Shown one piece after another: positions 1 to 10,950 of a stretch of DNA of 64,000 nucleotides. The stretch comes from Terana coerulea (lineage: Eukaryota > Basidiomycota > Agaricomycetes > Polyporales > Phanerochaetaceae), in the NCBI GenBank assembly GCA_024811115.1, contig JAKOGH010001194.1, positions 1 through 64,000 of the forward strand, read 5' to 3'. The notes under the pieces are model-generated. The model made no database searches. It saw only the letters and a program-made list of their open reading frames with translations, and was not told the DNA's origin. A program made the translations under genes and the position numbers. Every line of letters begins with the position of its first letter. Positions within the stretch are counted from its first letter, which is position 1.

Positions 1-633
1 TCCCCAGCCGGGTACTGGTGAGATGCAGGATTGAACACTGGAACGTACGTAGTAGCCGCGATATATGACATGACGAATGTTGACGTGCTTCGCATAGGTC
101 GCTGGTAACCAAGGACGAGCGGTCGGAAAGACGATTGCGGAGGGAAGGGCCAGCCATTCGTCAAGGTCCCCGTTTTCTGGAGTGCTCGTACGTACCCATC
201 GAAAATACTACGCAATCACCAATGGCTGATACCACTGCTTACAACGTGTAGAGGGTCAACAGCTCCGCTACTGCGGTGTTGGATCGGGCTTTGAGGACGT
301 GATCATCGACGGTGACCTTGACGCGCTGAAGGTAAGGCTGCCTAGCATCTTCGCCTCTTGCAAGAGACTAATTTGTCTTGTTGCAGTTTGTTGTGTACTA
401 CGTGAAGAATGACAAGGTCATCGCGGTCGCCAGCATGCAGCGCGATCCGGTAGTCTCGAAGGCCTCGGAGCTCCTGAGGCTTGGGCTGATGCCATCTCCC
501 GCTGAGTTGAGGGCCGGCAAGGTACGTGCACAGTGCTCATGTGAAGGGAGTCGCTGACGGTTCTATGTTTTAGGACCTACTCTCCGTCGATGTCTCAAGC
601 GTCGCAGCCAAGCCGAAGGTTGAAAACCACTGA
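1..633 (+). CDS. AIF/AIFM3-like FAD-dependent NADH oxidoreductase, C-terminal part (cut by window edge)
   Basis: This is the 3' end of a flavoprotein reductase of the apoptosis-inducing-factor/monodehydroascorbate-reductase type. What is visible is the reductase C-terminal domain. An exon ends in RIEHWN; the next reads VAGNQGRAVGKTIA and then QPFVKVPVFWSA; the following ones read QLRYCGVGSGFEDVII and FVVYYVKNDKVIAVASM. The last exon ends PKVENH with the stop at 631-633. Introns follow GT..AG with TAG/CAG acceptors. In the exon from about 99 the reading frame changes between KTIAEG and GQPF. Restoring one A in the GGGAAGGG run at 141-149 would join them, so this is either a sequencing indel or a break. 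The family transfers electrons from NAD(P)H via FAD. The N-terminal FAD and NAD domains lie outside the window, so the exact subfamily is uncertain. Confidence 0.75.
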
Positions 634-832
634 GTCTATACCTCGCTTTGATAACCATATGATTACAATGGATTTGGAGGCAACGAGGAGTGATGTACAT
701 TCATGATACCCAACTCCCCTGCGTGTACTATGTACTGTAGCTAGTTTTGTTGTATCCAGAAGAGACATACCGAAACATACCAATTCAATGTACCCTTGGC
801 ACGTTTCATCATTGCCTGCCCCTCTAGAAGCG

Positions 833-2649
833 CTACATGCCATGTCCTGAGGAAGGAGAATCCGCGGACGACACAACAGTGAGCGTGTGTGTGGTCTGCG
901 TAATATGAATGCACTCTCTGAGGTTAACGGCCACGTTAGGAAGCCTGTGGGAGATGGCTGTTCGGATATCATCCGGAGAGCTCCTGAATCTACACCTTGT
1001 AAAGCTCACGGAGTTTAACTTGGAGGAATTCCGCAGCATATCAAGCAAACGAGAAAGCTGGTCCTCCTCGATAACGGCGTCAACTGGTTCAGTGTGAGCG
1101 ACGTAGAAGGCACGGAGGTTCTGAAGAGCATGACCGGGATACACGGTGGCTGAGCTCAACGCTTCCCATGCGCTAGGCTGAAAGGAAAACATGGACAGAG
1201 CCTGCAAATCGGGGGAGCCGTTGAGAACATGAATAATAGCCTGGTGGGACCATCGGTTTCCGAGAATTAGCAGATAGTGAAGGCGAGGGAATAATGAACA
1301 CCGGAGGAGATACTCGAGGAGGAGAAAATGCATCCCCGCAAGTTGGAGCAGCGGCTGATATACATGTGGTTCAATGCCTCGGGTGACTTGTGTAACCATG
1401 ATATCGGATTGGTCGGACTTCGGTGGGATTTGGAGAGCGTAAAAGCCCAGTAACGCGTTGGCCATGTGCATAGAGCGTAAAGCGGATATGCGGCTTGTAA
1501 GAGGCTCGAGGACGCTAGGGCCTATATGCTGAGCTGTTGAATGGAAAGATATTATCGTCAGCCATAGCCGTACTGGCTGTGACCTCGGGAGCATATCCAG
1601 AACGCGCATGCACATCGTAATCTCTCCCCAACGTAGGAGACGAAGGCGACGGAGAGGCTTACAGTCGGATGGGATCCAATTGGTGATAGGGGGCAAGCCG
1701 TGTATGACCAGCTCCAAGTTCTCCAGATCTGAGCATCCCTGCAACGCGCCGGCCAGATTCTCTAACGACGGCGCACCATTGCGTTAAGGATGGGTCCGCC
1801 GGAGCATATCTATCTCGAGGAGCCTCCTTTATCCATAGCTGCTTGAGACGGGTTGTACATTCCCGGTTCCCAAGGGTAACGGCAGCCGTTCATCTGTAGG
1901 ACGCGAAGCGCAGGCGTATTTCCCGCGAGTAGCGGTCTCGGCAAGACGATGAATGCATTCCGGCTAGCGAGTATTGTGAAATATATGTCGGTCGATGGAG
2001 ACCGCTGGGCTGACGTGTGGTGCAAAACGAGCATGCGTAGCTACAGGGCGGGATGTCGCAAGAGAGCGCTGTTGGGGTGAAGGGTTTCTATCGCAAAGAG
2101 CTCGAGGTAGACCAGCCGAAGAAGTACATCCGGCAACTTTGGTTCAAAGCGCAAGAGAGGCCCCGTCTGTAAGGCAATTGACTTGGAGGGAGAGCGGTGT
2201 CTGCTGCGTGCGTGCCATGAGCAAGTCCCAAAGCTCTTCCCGGAGCACCTTCCTTTTCATGACGAAGCTCATATGACTCCACAGAATGGTGTCGGCGAGT
2301 GCGACGGCTCTCCAGCGAGAGCATGTTTGGGATACCGAGAGTTGCGTAGCCACGTCGAAAGCTCCCGCAAAGAGGAATATGTTGGAGAGCACCTCGTTCG
2401 GCATCCTATTTACGAGCACATAGGAATTAATGTTGGCGTGAAGCCTACGTAACAAGCGTTGAAGACGATCCGAGACGGGCAACAAGCTCGTGAGATGACG
2501 TTCGAGAAAGGCTTTGTTTCCCGCGCTATACAGGGGTCAGCATAGTGGTACCAACTCAGACTGTGGATTGGGACTCACACGTTAGGATGAGTATCTGAGG
2601 ATGCGGACAGCTGGATGCGCTGTTCGTACATCTGCAAGGAATCCTCCAT
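833..2649 (-). CDS. F-box/LRR protein, reading frame disrupted (possible pseudogene)
   Basis: A typical agaricomycete F-box protein. A short first exon can start at the ATG at 2649 (MEDSLQMYEQRIQL). It is spliced over GTGAGT..TATAG into an exon that carries the F-box (VNRMPNEVLSNIFLF, then CSRWRAVALADTILWSHM). Downstream on the minus strand, the pieces NTPALRVLQMNGC, then RLKQLWIKEAPRDRY, then APSLENLAGALQGCSDLENLELVIHGLPP resemble the leucine-rich C-terminal half. This runs to the stop at 833-835. These pieces lie in different frames, with breaks near 2145, 1845 (CCC run) and 1770. Members normally act as substrate adaptors of SCF ubiquitin ligases; the target is unknown. F-box genes in these fungi are numerous and often decayed, so this may be a pseudogene, or the breaks may be read errors like those in its neighbours. 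Confidence 0.6.
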
Positions 2650-3106
2650 GGATCGAGCAAGATCCAGGCTATCGCAATCATCGGAAGATATGTTGTTGCG
2701 AGTGGGAGAGTCCATTTTCTCGTGAGTGGTTTTCCGCTGTCACGTTCGTTGGTACTGCCTTCTACCCTTGCTGTGTACGCTTCAAGCCTTGCTTCCTGCG
2801 GAAGTCCAAACTGGGAGACTATGTCAGGACGTACTTTCGTCGCTCGTAGGGAGACAGCAGAGCTCACTGGGGAAGTACTGTACGAGAGAGGTGTCTGAGC
2901 GAGCATTGACCACCTGGCGCACCCGCGATCCAAACATGAGGTTTCCTGCGTGATTGAAATGGGTTCTTATGTAAACCAAGTCAAGTGACTGAACTTCAGC
3001 GGCCAATATTTTGTGTCATTGAAACGTCATGGTTCATAAATTTCGTTACCCATTACATCGCGGTACAATCATCGACCAAGACCGAGACTACGCAACGAGT
3101 CCAAGG
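2650..3106. other. Intergenic, no gene recognised
   Basis: This stretch separates the start of the F-box gene from the 3' end of the Ser-rich membrane protein. Both are on the minus strand, so it should hold the F-box promoter and the 3' UTR of its neighbour. Short open frames here have no recognisable motif. Confidence 0.5.
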
Positions 3107-4818
3107 TCAGAACGCGTACCCCTGCACCAAGACACAATTCCGTCCACCGATAGCAATAGTCTCCATGTTCTCCCTGTCCATCTGGGCCTCCTCGATTTCG
3201 GAGCCAGGCGCGTCTGAAAATGCGCTTGTTGCAACGCTGCTCGCCTTGCTGTACCGCGCACCGTAAGCCGCTGCGACATCCCACTCGCTTCCATCCGTCA
3301 TACGAGTTGCGACCGATACACGTGCGTTCTCTCCATCGAAGATTGAATCGCAGTACTGCTCAGGGAAAGATTTGCTGCTCGAAATCTTCCCGCTCATCGG
3401 TGGACTGCAGGGTTGGGTGAGGGTCTTGGACCGGCTGCGAGTGACAATGAAGTCTGAAGTCTGTGGCAGCGTCGGCGTGCGTAAGACGGGCGAGTCCGGT
3501 GGTGACGGCGTTGAGGACTCTGGTACCATCGAGAGGTAGCTACTAGAAGCTCCGTCAGACTCGCTCGGAGCCTGTGATACCCGGGAGCTGGTCATGCTCG
3601 GACGAGAGTAGCTTGATTCACAAGTTACAAGCGATTCGGCTGTGACACTTGCTGCGCCTTGACTTGTCCTCGTCTTACCGCCGCGCACAGGCGTCGTTGA
3701 TGCCTTGGAATCATCGGACGCAGTAGAGGATCGCTCAGAACCAGGAAGAGGCCCAAAGGCATCGTCGGAGAGAAGATGGGTCACGTCTTCGAACCCGCTG
3801 GCGCCTGAGGACATGGCCGCTTGCGTTTGCCAGCCAGGCTCAGAACGCCGCTGCGCAGACCATTGGTCGGTGTCATTATCGTTCGACCGATCTGAAGTTA
3901 CCGAGAGAGAAGGCGCGTCCAAGTTGAGGGTAGGCAGAGCCAAGCTAACAGAAGAACTTTGTGGGCTTGGTGTAGGCGACGCAGAAGTTTTCTCCGGCAT
4001 AGCCTTCTCGGGATCGCTGGTGTCATCGGAGACAAGGATAGCAGGTACGTCGCTTTGAGAACGGCGAAGGGACCGAGGCATGCGGCACCGCCAGCAAATA
4101 ACACAGAGGAGATCCCAAGAAGAGAACCCAGAGCGAGGATGGTTCCGATTATGGCTGTCTTGCGAGTCATCTGCGCAGTTTGCGACTGCGAAGTCGATCT
4201 ATCCGAAGGAAAAGGAGGAAGAGGGGTGGCGGCATGCGATGGTGTTTGCAGAGAGTAGGACACCGATGAACTGGGCGTCGAGAGCTCTGAGACCAACGTT
4301 GAAAAAGCCGACGCGTCAAGCGAGATCGTCGAAAGAGAGGGCTGAACGTTGCTAGCCGCTGCTGACGGCTCAGATTCAAGCGCAGGAACGTAGTCAGGAG
4401 CAGCGGTCGGTTCGGGGAAGGCACTTGTTTCCGGAGCAGGGTTGGCCTGGCTGGGGGATTCAGTCGCGCCCGCAAAGGTCTCAGTTGGCTGCGACAGAGT
4501 GGTGGCTTCGACATCTGGTTCGGGGGTAGCGACGTCTTCAGTGTCCAAGGACACGACGTTATCCTCAGCAGGTGCGTTGGGCTGAGATGTAGGCGCAGGG
4601 TTATAGTAATCGTTTTTGAAGACTGCAGGCGTAAAGAACATGGTCATTGTCGAAGACGTGGATGATTCGTAGCCTAAGCTCGGAGTTGGGGGTGGCGTAG
4701 ACGAGGTTGTCTCGACGTCGCCGGACGACGGGTTCACGCCGGCGGGAGCTGCTTGAACACATGGGTTGCAAACCGACAAGCTGAGGAGAAGGAACGGGAT
4801 AGTCATGAAGGTAGACAT
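3107..4818 (-). CDS. Ser/Thr/Pro-rich single-pass membrane protein with signal peptide
   Basis: The start at 4818 gives a short N terminus with a clear hydrophobic signal (FMTIPFLLLSLSVCN, then AAPAG). About 220 residues of Ser/Thr/Pro/Glu-rich extracellular sequence follow, then a membrane segment (TAIIGTILALGSLLGISSVL). The rest is a Ser-rich acidic cytoplasmic tail beginning MPRSLRRSQSDVPAILV and ending at 3107. The layout resembles fungal wall-stress sensor-like or mid2-like type I membrane proteins, but no family domain is recognised. The membrane part and the tail lie in different frames: the change occurs close to 4075-4085, with no plausible intron, so a one-base indel is suspected. 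Without correction the first frame would end in a short unrelated tail. It shares a 335-bp upstream region with the divergent RAD30 gene. Confidence 0.6.
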
Positions 4819-5153
4819 GATGAGTTGTGAAGAGATCGTGAGTGCCGTGTGGGCGTAAGGATAGAAAATTTGTTCGAGAAAGAGTGCAGAGGTCAACGGC
4901 GAAGATGGACGTCAAAGAACAACCACAACGAAGCGCCGTCAGCCCTCTCGTCGGTTTAAATCGCTCCAGATTGGTTCGTTTGATGGCATCATGTCGTCGC
5001 CGGCACGTGATTTGAGAGACACGAACCAATTGAACCGCGCCTGTTTGTCCTTCACCTTCCCGAGCTACTATACATAATACCGTACTCAACTACCCTAACG
5101 GTGTCCCTTTTACGTTTTATTGCACCTTGAAAGGCGCCTCGAAACTCTGCTAT
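4819..5153. promoter_or_regulatory. Shared divergent promoter region of the Ser-rich membrane gene and RAD30
   Basis: 335 bp lie between the two divergent start codons, so both promoters must sit here or overlap the 5' ends. No clear TATA or operator motif stands out. Confidence 0.45.
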
Positions 5154-7850
5154 ATGACTTCTAGCTCATCCTCAAAATCCCCGCGGCGTGGAAGGGGAAG
5201 GCAAGGGCCATCGAATCTGACTTCGAGGACCTCAACCCCGTAATCACGTACAGACACCTACACTCACGCAATCTCGGAGTCAAGGACCCCTTACGTGCGA
5301 TTGCGCTATGCGACAGCGACGCGTTTTACGCGGCCTGCGAGCAAGTGCGCCTCGGGATAGACCCGTTGAAGCCCCTAGTGGTTCTGCAATGGCAAGCCTT
5401 GATTGCTGTGAACTATCCTGCACGGAAGTTCGGTATCTCGCGAATGGACAAGATTCAGGATGCGAGGCAGAGGTGTCCCGACTTGGAGGTGGTTCATGTT
5501 GCGACGTATAAGGAGGGAGAAGCGGAGCCGGGGTACTGGGAGAATCCGGATACCCTCACACACAAGGTCGGCTTGACTGTACCCGTGAAGGTATGTCATA
5601 ATTCACAAATACACAGGTATCATTAGATTATTACCGCCGGGAAAGTTGGAAAATCTATCATATGTTCAAAGACGGTCTACCTACCGGAGAAGTCGGTGAA
5701 TATTGCCGTGCATGCTTGTCCCCTCACTCGGTTGACTGATGTCTTGTTAGAGAAAGCTTCTATAGGATCGAAGCCTTCATTGATTTTACGATACCTGTGA
5801 GGGAAGAGATCCTTAGACGATTTCCACACCTCGTCGAAGTACCCCCAATGCGCCGCTAGGAAAGGATACTCCGCTTCCTCCGCCTCCGCCTATTGCATGG
5901 GATGGCCTCGGGACCGTGATACCTGTGCATCCTCCCCCTCTTCCCGTTAAGGACGCCGCAGCTGCAGCCGAACCTTCTGAAGAGGACGAAACGTTCAGCT
6001 CGCCGGGAGACGATCATGACGTCGAAGAGCCTGAGGAAGATGAGCAAACAACATGGCATGATGTAGCCCTCTCGATAGCAGCCGAACTCATGGAGAAAAT
6101 ACGACGTGACATATTCACCAAGCTAGGATACTCAACATCCGCTGTCGGTACATTGATACCCACAGTTGTAACATACCACACTAACATGTCATGTAGGGTA
6201 TTGCGCGCAACAAATTCTTGGCGAAGGTCAGCCACGATCGTCTAGTCGTCAAATCATAGCCGTGTTTGACGTGTGCTGGTAGTTGACTGCATCCTATAAA
6301 AAGCCAAATAACCAGGTATGTAGCACAAATTGCATTTGTGAGTTGAAATAAGGCGTATCGAGATGCTAACCCACTTGTTCAGAGTATTCTCCGTAACGCC
6401 GCCATTCCGAATTATTTGACGCCACTACCGTTCCAAAAGTAGGCTTCATGATTGCGACGATCTGTTTATAGCTGAAACATTACCAGATCAGGTTTCTGGG
6501 TGGTAAGTTGGGCAAGGCCTTCGCAGAAGAGTATGATGTCTCCACTGTTGCAGACCTTCTGTGAGTGCCTTCGCATGTCTAACATCTGCGCCAATGCCTC
6601 ACTGACTTGCCTCAGGACTGTCAGCCTAGGTGAGTTGCGAAGGTGCCTCACAAGCGTTGTCATAATTTGAATTGCTCTTTTTCAGATGAAATGCAGCGGA
6701 AGTTCGGGGAAGAATCTATATGGGTATGGGAAATTCTACGGTACGCTCTTAGCTTTATGTTTCCACAACATGACTTTACCATGCATTGCTTAGCGGTATC
6801 GATCGTACGGAAGGTAATGCTGGTTACCATCTCAAAGCTCGCGAGGCTTATGGCCGAATAATCACCCACAGTGAAAGAGAAGCCACCGATAACGAAGAGC
6901 ATGCTAGCCTCGAAAAACCTTCCGCAGCCTATCATCAATGCCTCACAGGGACACCATTGGATACGAGTTCTTGCTGCTGAATTGGCATTACGGTTGCGTG
7001 AGGCCAGAGAAACTATACCTGCGCTTTGGCCTAAGTCCATCGTACTGCATGTTCGACAAGGTAAGTTGTTTTTCATCTTTTCTTAAAAGCGTTGCCTCAT
7101 GGCCCGGCAGGTTACGACTCTTTTCGTTCAAAGCAGGCGCCCTTCCCTTTCATTCGAGAGATTACGGTGGACGTTATCGCGTCGGCGGGTGATAGGCTGT
7201 GGAAAGAGCTTGTCGGCACGGACACGTCCAGGGCGACACCCATGAAAATAACCAACGTGCAGCTCTCGTTCTCAGGCATTGACTCGATGGAATCCGGCCA
7301 GCGTCGCATTGAGGGTTTCTTCCAAAAGCCGCCTTCGGGCCATGGGGGTGAAATGACCAATGACGACGACCCTGGCGGCCCTCGCGTGACTTTGAAGCGA
7401 GCAAGGAGCGACTTCGACAACGAGGAGGCGACAGATGAGGGTGTCGTTAAGGAAGAATTGGCAAACGAAACCTTACCTGGGCCTACTGCTTCGACGAGCG
7501 CCAGCACATCATTCGTCTGCGAGCGGTGTCGGAAGCGCATTGCATTATCGGAATCCTTTTCGGAAAGCGGTCTGCCGGGCAACGTGGACCGTGCTCTGCA
7601 AGACGAGATGGACAGGGAAGCTCTGGAACGGTTGCGGCACGAACACGACGACTTTCATTTCGCGGAAGACCTGGCAAAGCAAGGTTCTGAAGACACAGGA
7701 TTTGAAAAGCGTGCGGCAATACGGCCGTCGGAAAGGACGAACAGCAACGAGTCAAGCAAGAAATTGAGAACAGGTGCCAATGGGAAAGGGAAGAACAAGA
7801 GCAAGGATCCGCCAAAGGGTAGCATAGCGAAATTCTTCACGCAGCGATAG
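5154..7850 (+). CDS. RAD30: DNA polymerase eta (Y-family translesion polymerase), reading frame broken at several points
   Basis: Translesion polymerase that copies past UV photoproducts in the nucleus. The palm motif DSDAFYAACEQVRLG matches the metal-binding first motif. It is followed by WQALIAVNYPARKFGI and VHVATYKEGEAEPGYWENPDTLTHKV. Later exons give WHDVALSIAAELMEKIRRD, GIARNKFLAK, NYLTPLPFQK, FLGGKLGKAFAEEYD, WVWEILRGIDRTEV and the little-finger region (INASQGHHWIRVLAAELAL). The C terminus has a UBZ-type finger (CERCRKR, then HEHDDFH) and a PIP box (SIAKFFTQR) before the stop at 7848-7850. Frame breaks occur near 5191-5205 (G runs), 5765-5775 (within the conserved SIDEAF metal-binding motif), 5842-5847 (C5 run), and one base is missing at the donor near 6439. 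If real, the gene is dead; otherwise these are read errors. Confidence 0.9.
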
Positions 7851-8545
7851 TTGTATTCGTAGTATGTCCACCTGCTGTGTATGTACCCTGAGGCCCGATA
7901 TCTAACTGTAGCCGTAGTATGCAGAGCTGTGGCGTATCGCCATTGGCATGACTGGAATCAAACTGTCGCTAATTTCTGGGACAGGTGTGGCAGGTACAGG
8001 CAACGGCGAGCGCTTCGCTGCCTCGCGCTGCTCTCGTGTTTCTCGTTCGCAACCGACTCCGAGCCTCTTTCCTCGCACATTTCCTCGCCCGAGGAGATTG
8101 TCGCCTTTGCCGTGGCCGAAACAGGGCAGGTTCGTGGTTGATAATGGTGGAGTCGGCAGGACTGCCAGAGTGCTCAAACGATCATCGCGATGATGTGGGC
8201 GCCAGTTTTAGTGCGATCAATGATGGCGACGTCGTGGCACTGCCACTGCCAGTTTCCCTCATCTGAGGGCAACCGCCTTGAAGCTTCTTCGTGGCCTTCC
8301 ACCCTCACGACCCCCTCCTTTCTTTTCGTTTTCTTCTTCTTCTACCTTTTGGGACTGGTCCCAGTTCGTCTGCTGTTCGGCCAGACGGATTTTTTCGACG
8401 ACTAGGCGCAGGACGACCTTTGCTATTTCACTATAGCGAACTTTGCGTGGCCTGTCTGTCCGGAACAGTACCAAGAAGGGCCTTCGCTTTTCTAATCTTT
8501 CAACCCTCCAACACTCATTTTTAATCCGGTCGTATTCCCTCAAGA
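7851..8545. promoter_or_regulatory. Intergenic with pyrimidine-rich promoter of the receptor gene
   Basis: Between the RAD30 stop and the receptor ATG. About 8306-8350 is strongly C/T-rich on the coding strand, including a short TTC repeat. Such tracts commonly precede transcription starts in filamentous fungi. No gene is seen here. Confidence 0.4.
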
Positions 8546-10950
8546 ATGTCTACTGAAGCTGTCTACTTCCAGAATGGCCAAGCCTCTGGTCTTGCTGTAC
8601 GCCCAACTCCCATCCAGGCGTGACGCGTTTGTATGCTAACCACCCGAATGCCTCCTCTTCTGCAGGTTATTGTCGGTTTTGCGACGCTTTCCTTGATCGC
8701 GATCGACTTCGTGTGGATGCGCGTACTCTGGGTTGCGATCAACCAGCTCTTCAACCGCGGTAGCATGGACTCGCTCAAGCGCGAGCGTTCCATTTTCCAC
8801 TCGCAACTCGGCGCATACATGGCCTCGCTCTTGTTCAGCAACTTGCTGAGCAGCGTGTCATTCATGCTGAACATCACCTGGATTTCCCTGGGTCGTGTCA
8901 TCCCGAGTACGCTTGCTCAGCATCCGCTGTCCCCAAGACAAAGCTGACGCTATTTATAGATGCCTTCTGCACATCGCAAGGTGCACTGAGCCAGGTTGCT
9001 GATGTCGCAACCGCGTACTTCACCGGCGCTATCGCCGTGCACACCTTCGTCTCTCTGGTGCTCCATCGTCGCCTCCCCCTCTGGTTCTGTGGTCTGGCTG
9101 TTACTTTCGGCTGGGCTGGTTCTATCTTTTTGGCTATTCTCCCTGCGCGTTTTGAGATGAAGCACGGCCACTTTTACAACATCAACGGAGCTCTCTGCGG
9201 TATCTCTCCTGCGTATCCTATCTGGGAGACTACGATTCACCTTGTCCCCGTGAGTGCGCCGTTTATGAGGGCGTCATCCGATTTTTACCTTCGACCAGAT
9301 CTTCGTTGCCTCACTCGTGGCTGCCGGCTTTTACGCTTTGGTGTTCCTCATCATTCGCGGCACTTTGACTTTCCGCGGAGGCGTCAAGTTCAACCTCGAT
9401 CCTGAGGCACGCAGGAGCACAATGTACCTGAACTTCGAATGCCCGATCTTTGTCGCTTCGATTGCGAGGAGCATGCTCTGGTACGTGGTACTTGATTAGA
9501 CATACTGGTGAAAACTGATTGATTTATGCAGGTTCCCCGTCGGTTAGTGACTGCCTACTCTCATGTATAGCTTCACCTCACTCTTTCCTACAGTGTACAT
9601 TGTTCTGATCTTCCCCCACGTTGTCACCTGCCTGATCAGCTCAGCTGGTGTGAAGGTGTCATTCAGCGCAAAGGTGTTCACACAGGCGTGCTCAGCCCTT
9701 CTCGGTTCGTTTAAATGTACATCAGTTTCATACAGCACAGCTGATGACCTTCCATAGGTTTGGCTAACGTCCTGATCTTTTACAACACCATTCGGATCCT
9801 CGGGCCTGCCTTCAATAGCAACAACAACAATACGACTGTGTCCCAATCTGACAGCTTTGTTGGTGGAAGGGAAAAGTCGAACTCACCTGTTGACGTCGCC
9901 CCGCCTGTCGCCGCTTTCACCAAGCCCGCGAAGGCCTTCCCTCCCCCGCGCAGTCTCAGCCACAGCCGCCAGACCTCGACCGCCAGCTTCAAGAGTCAGA
10001 CCTCGACGCAGGCGCTGCTGGCATCTCGCTACAGGGACGCCCTCGCAAGCCCCTCGGTTGTATCTGTTGGTCGTTCGATCACCCCCGTCTCGGAGCTGAA
10101 CCAGATGATCACGACGCCTGCGCCTGTCGCAACAACGAAGGACAAGTCGCTGTTCCATCTCAACGTCGCTGTAGCGGATGAGTCGACATCGTCCCTTCCT
10201 GCTCCGCGTCGCCCCTCTCGCGCACCGGTTGACCGCTCCTCCATGGTTTCCGATCACGGCATGCTCACTGCCGTACCACTGAAGACTCCTGCTGTGACGT
10301 CTTTCTCCCAGAACGCACCTGGCGCTCGTGACTCCTTCATGAACATGTATGCCTCCCGCTCTCCTCTCCCATCAGCCAAAGATAGCGCAGGCTCTTCGCG
10401 AGCTCGCTTTGTCCCGCCAGCTCTGATCGTCAACGACGGTGAAGCTCCTGCCATTCCTTCCGGCAGCAACTCCGGTTACACCACCAGCCCGTCGACTGCC
10501 TCCGACGCGCCCGCCAGCGCGTTCGTCGACAAGCAGCAGCTCAGCTCCGCGCGCTCGCCCTCCTTCCGCTCCGAGATGCGCCAGCGTATGAGCGCCATCG
10601 ACGCGCCCGAGGGCGGCCTCTCGCCACTCGCCTGGGCGTCCCTCGTCACCGACGCCGCGACCAGCAACGGCGGCATGCGCACCCTGCCGTCCGAGAAGGC
10701 CGCGCGGCGGCGCTCGCGCTCGATGGACGGTCTCACTGTGCCCTCGGCGCTGCGGCCACGCGTGCCGCAGAGCGCGACGCTCCGCCGCGAGTTCGCCGCG
10801 GACCTGATGCCCCCGATGTCCGCCGGCCTGCCGGCGCGCTACCAGAACCGCCGCGTCGCGCGCGTGGATTCGAGGGCGCTGTTCCTGCCCAGCCCCAGCC
10901 GCACCCCGACATACCGAACCAGCTCCTACAGGACCAGCTCTGACGAGTGA
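8546..10950 (+). CDS. GPCR-like seven-transmembrane receptor with long Ser/Pro-rich cytoplasmic tail
   Basis: Seven exons join cleanly in frame: 8546-8596, 8666-8906, 8960-9249, 9299-9480, 9532-9542 (only 11 bases), 9594-9704 and 9758-10950. They give 692 residues. The N-terminal half has several hydrophobic segments: IVGFATLSLIAIDFVWM, LGAYMASLLFSNLLSSV, ATAYFTGAIAVHTFVSLVL, LPLWFCGLAVTFGWAGSIF, IFVASLVAAGFYALVFLII, VVYIVLIFPHVVTCLISS and a last one around ANVLIFYNTIRILG. This fits the fungal Git3/cAMP-receptor-like GPCR type, with the third loop around RGGVKFNLDPEARRS. From about residue 310 onward the protein is a low-complexity Ser/Pro/Ala tail with many RRSRS-like phosphosite patches. 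Members sense nutrients or small molecules through heterotrimeric G proteins. The ligand cannot be inferred. No frame break is present. Confidence 0.75.

Noticed and set aside
8325..8345. TTC microsatellite
   Set aside because: Too short; part of a general pyrimidine-rich promoter tract.
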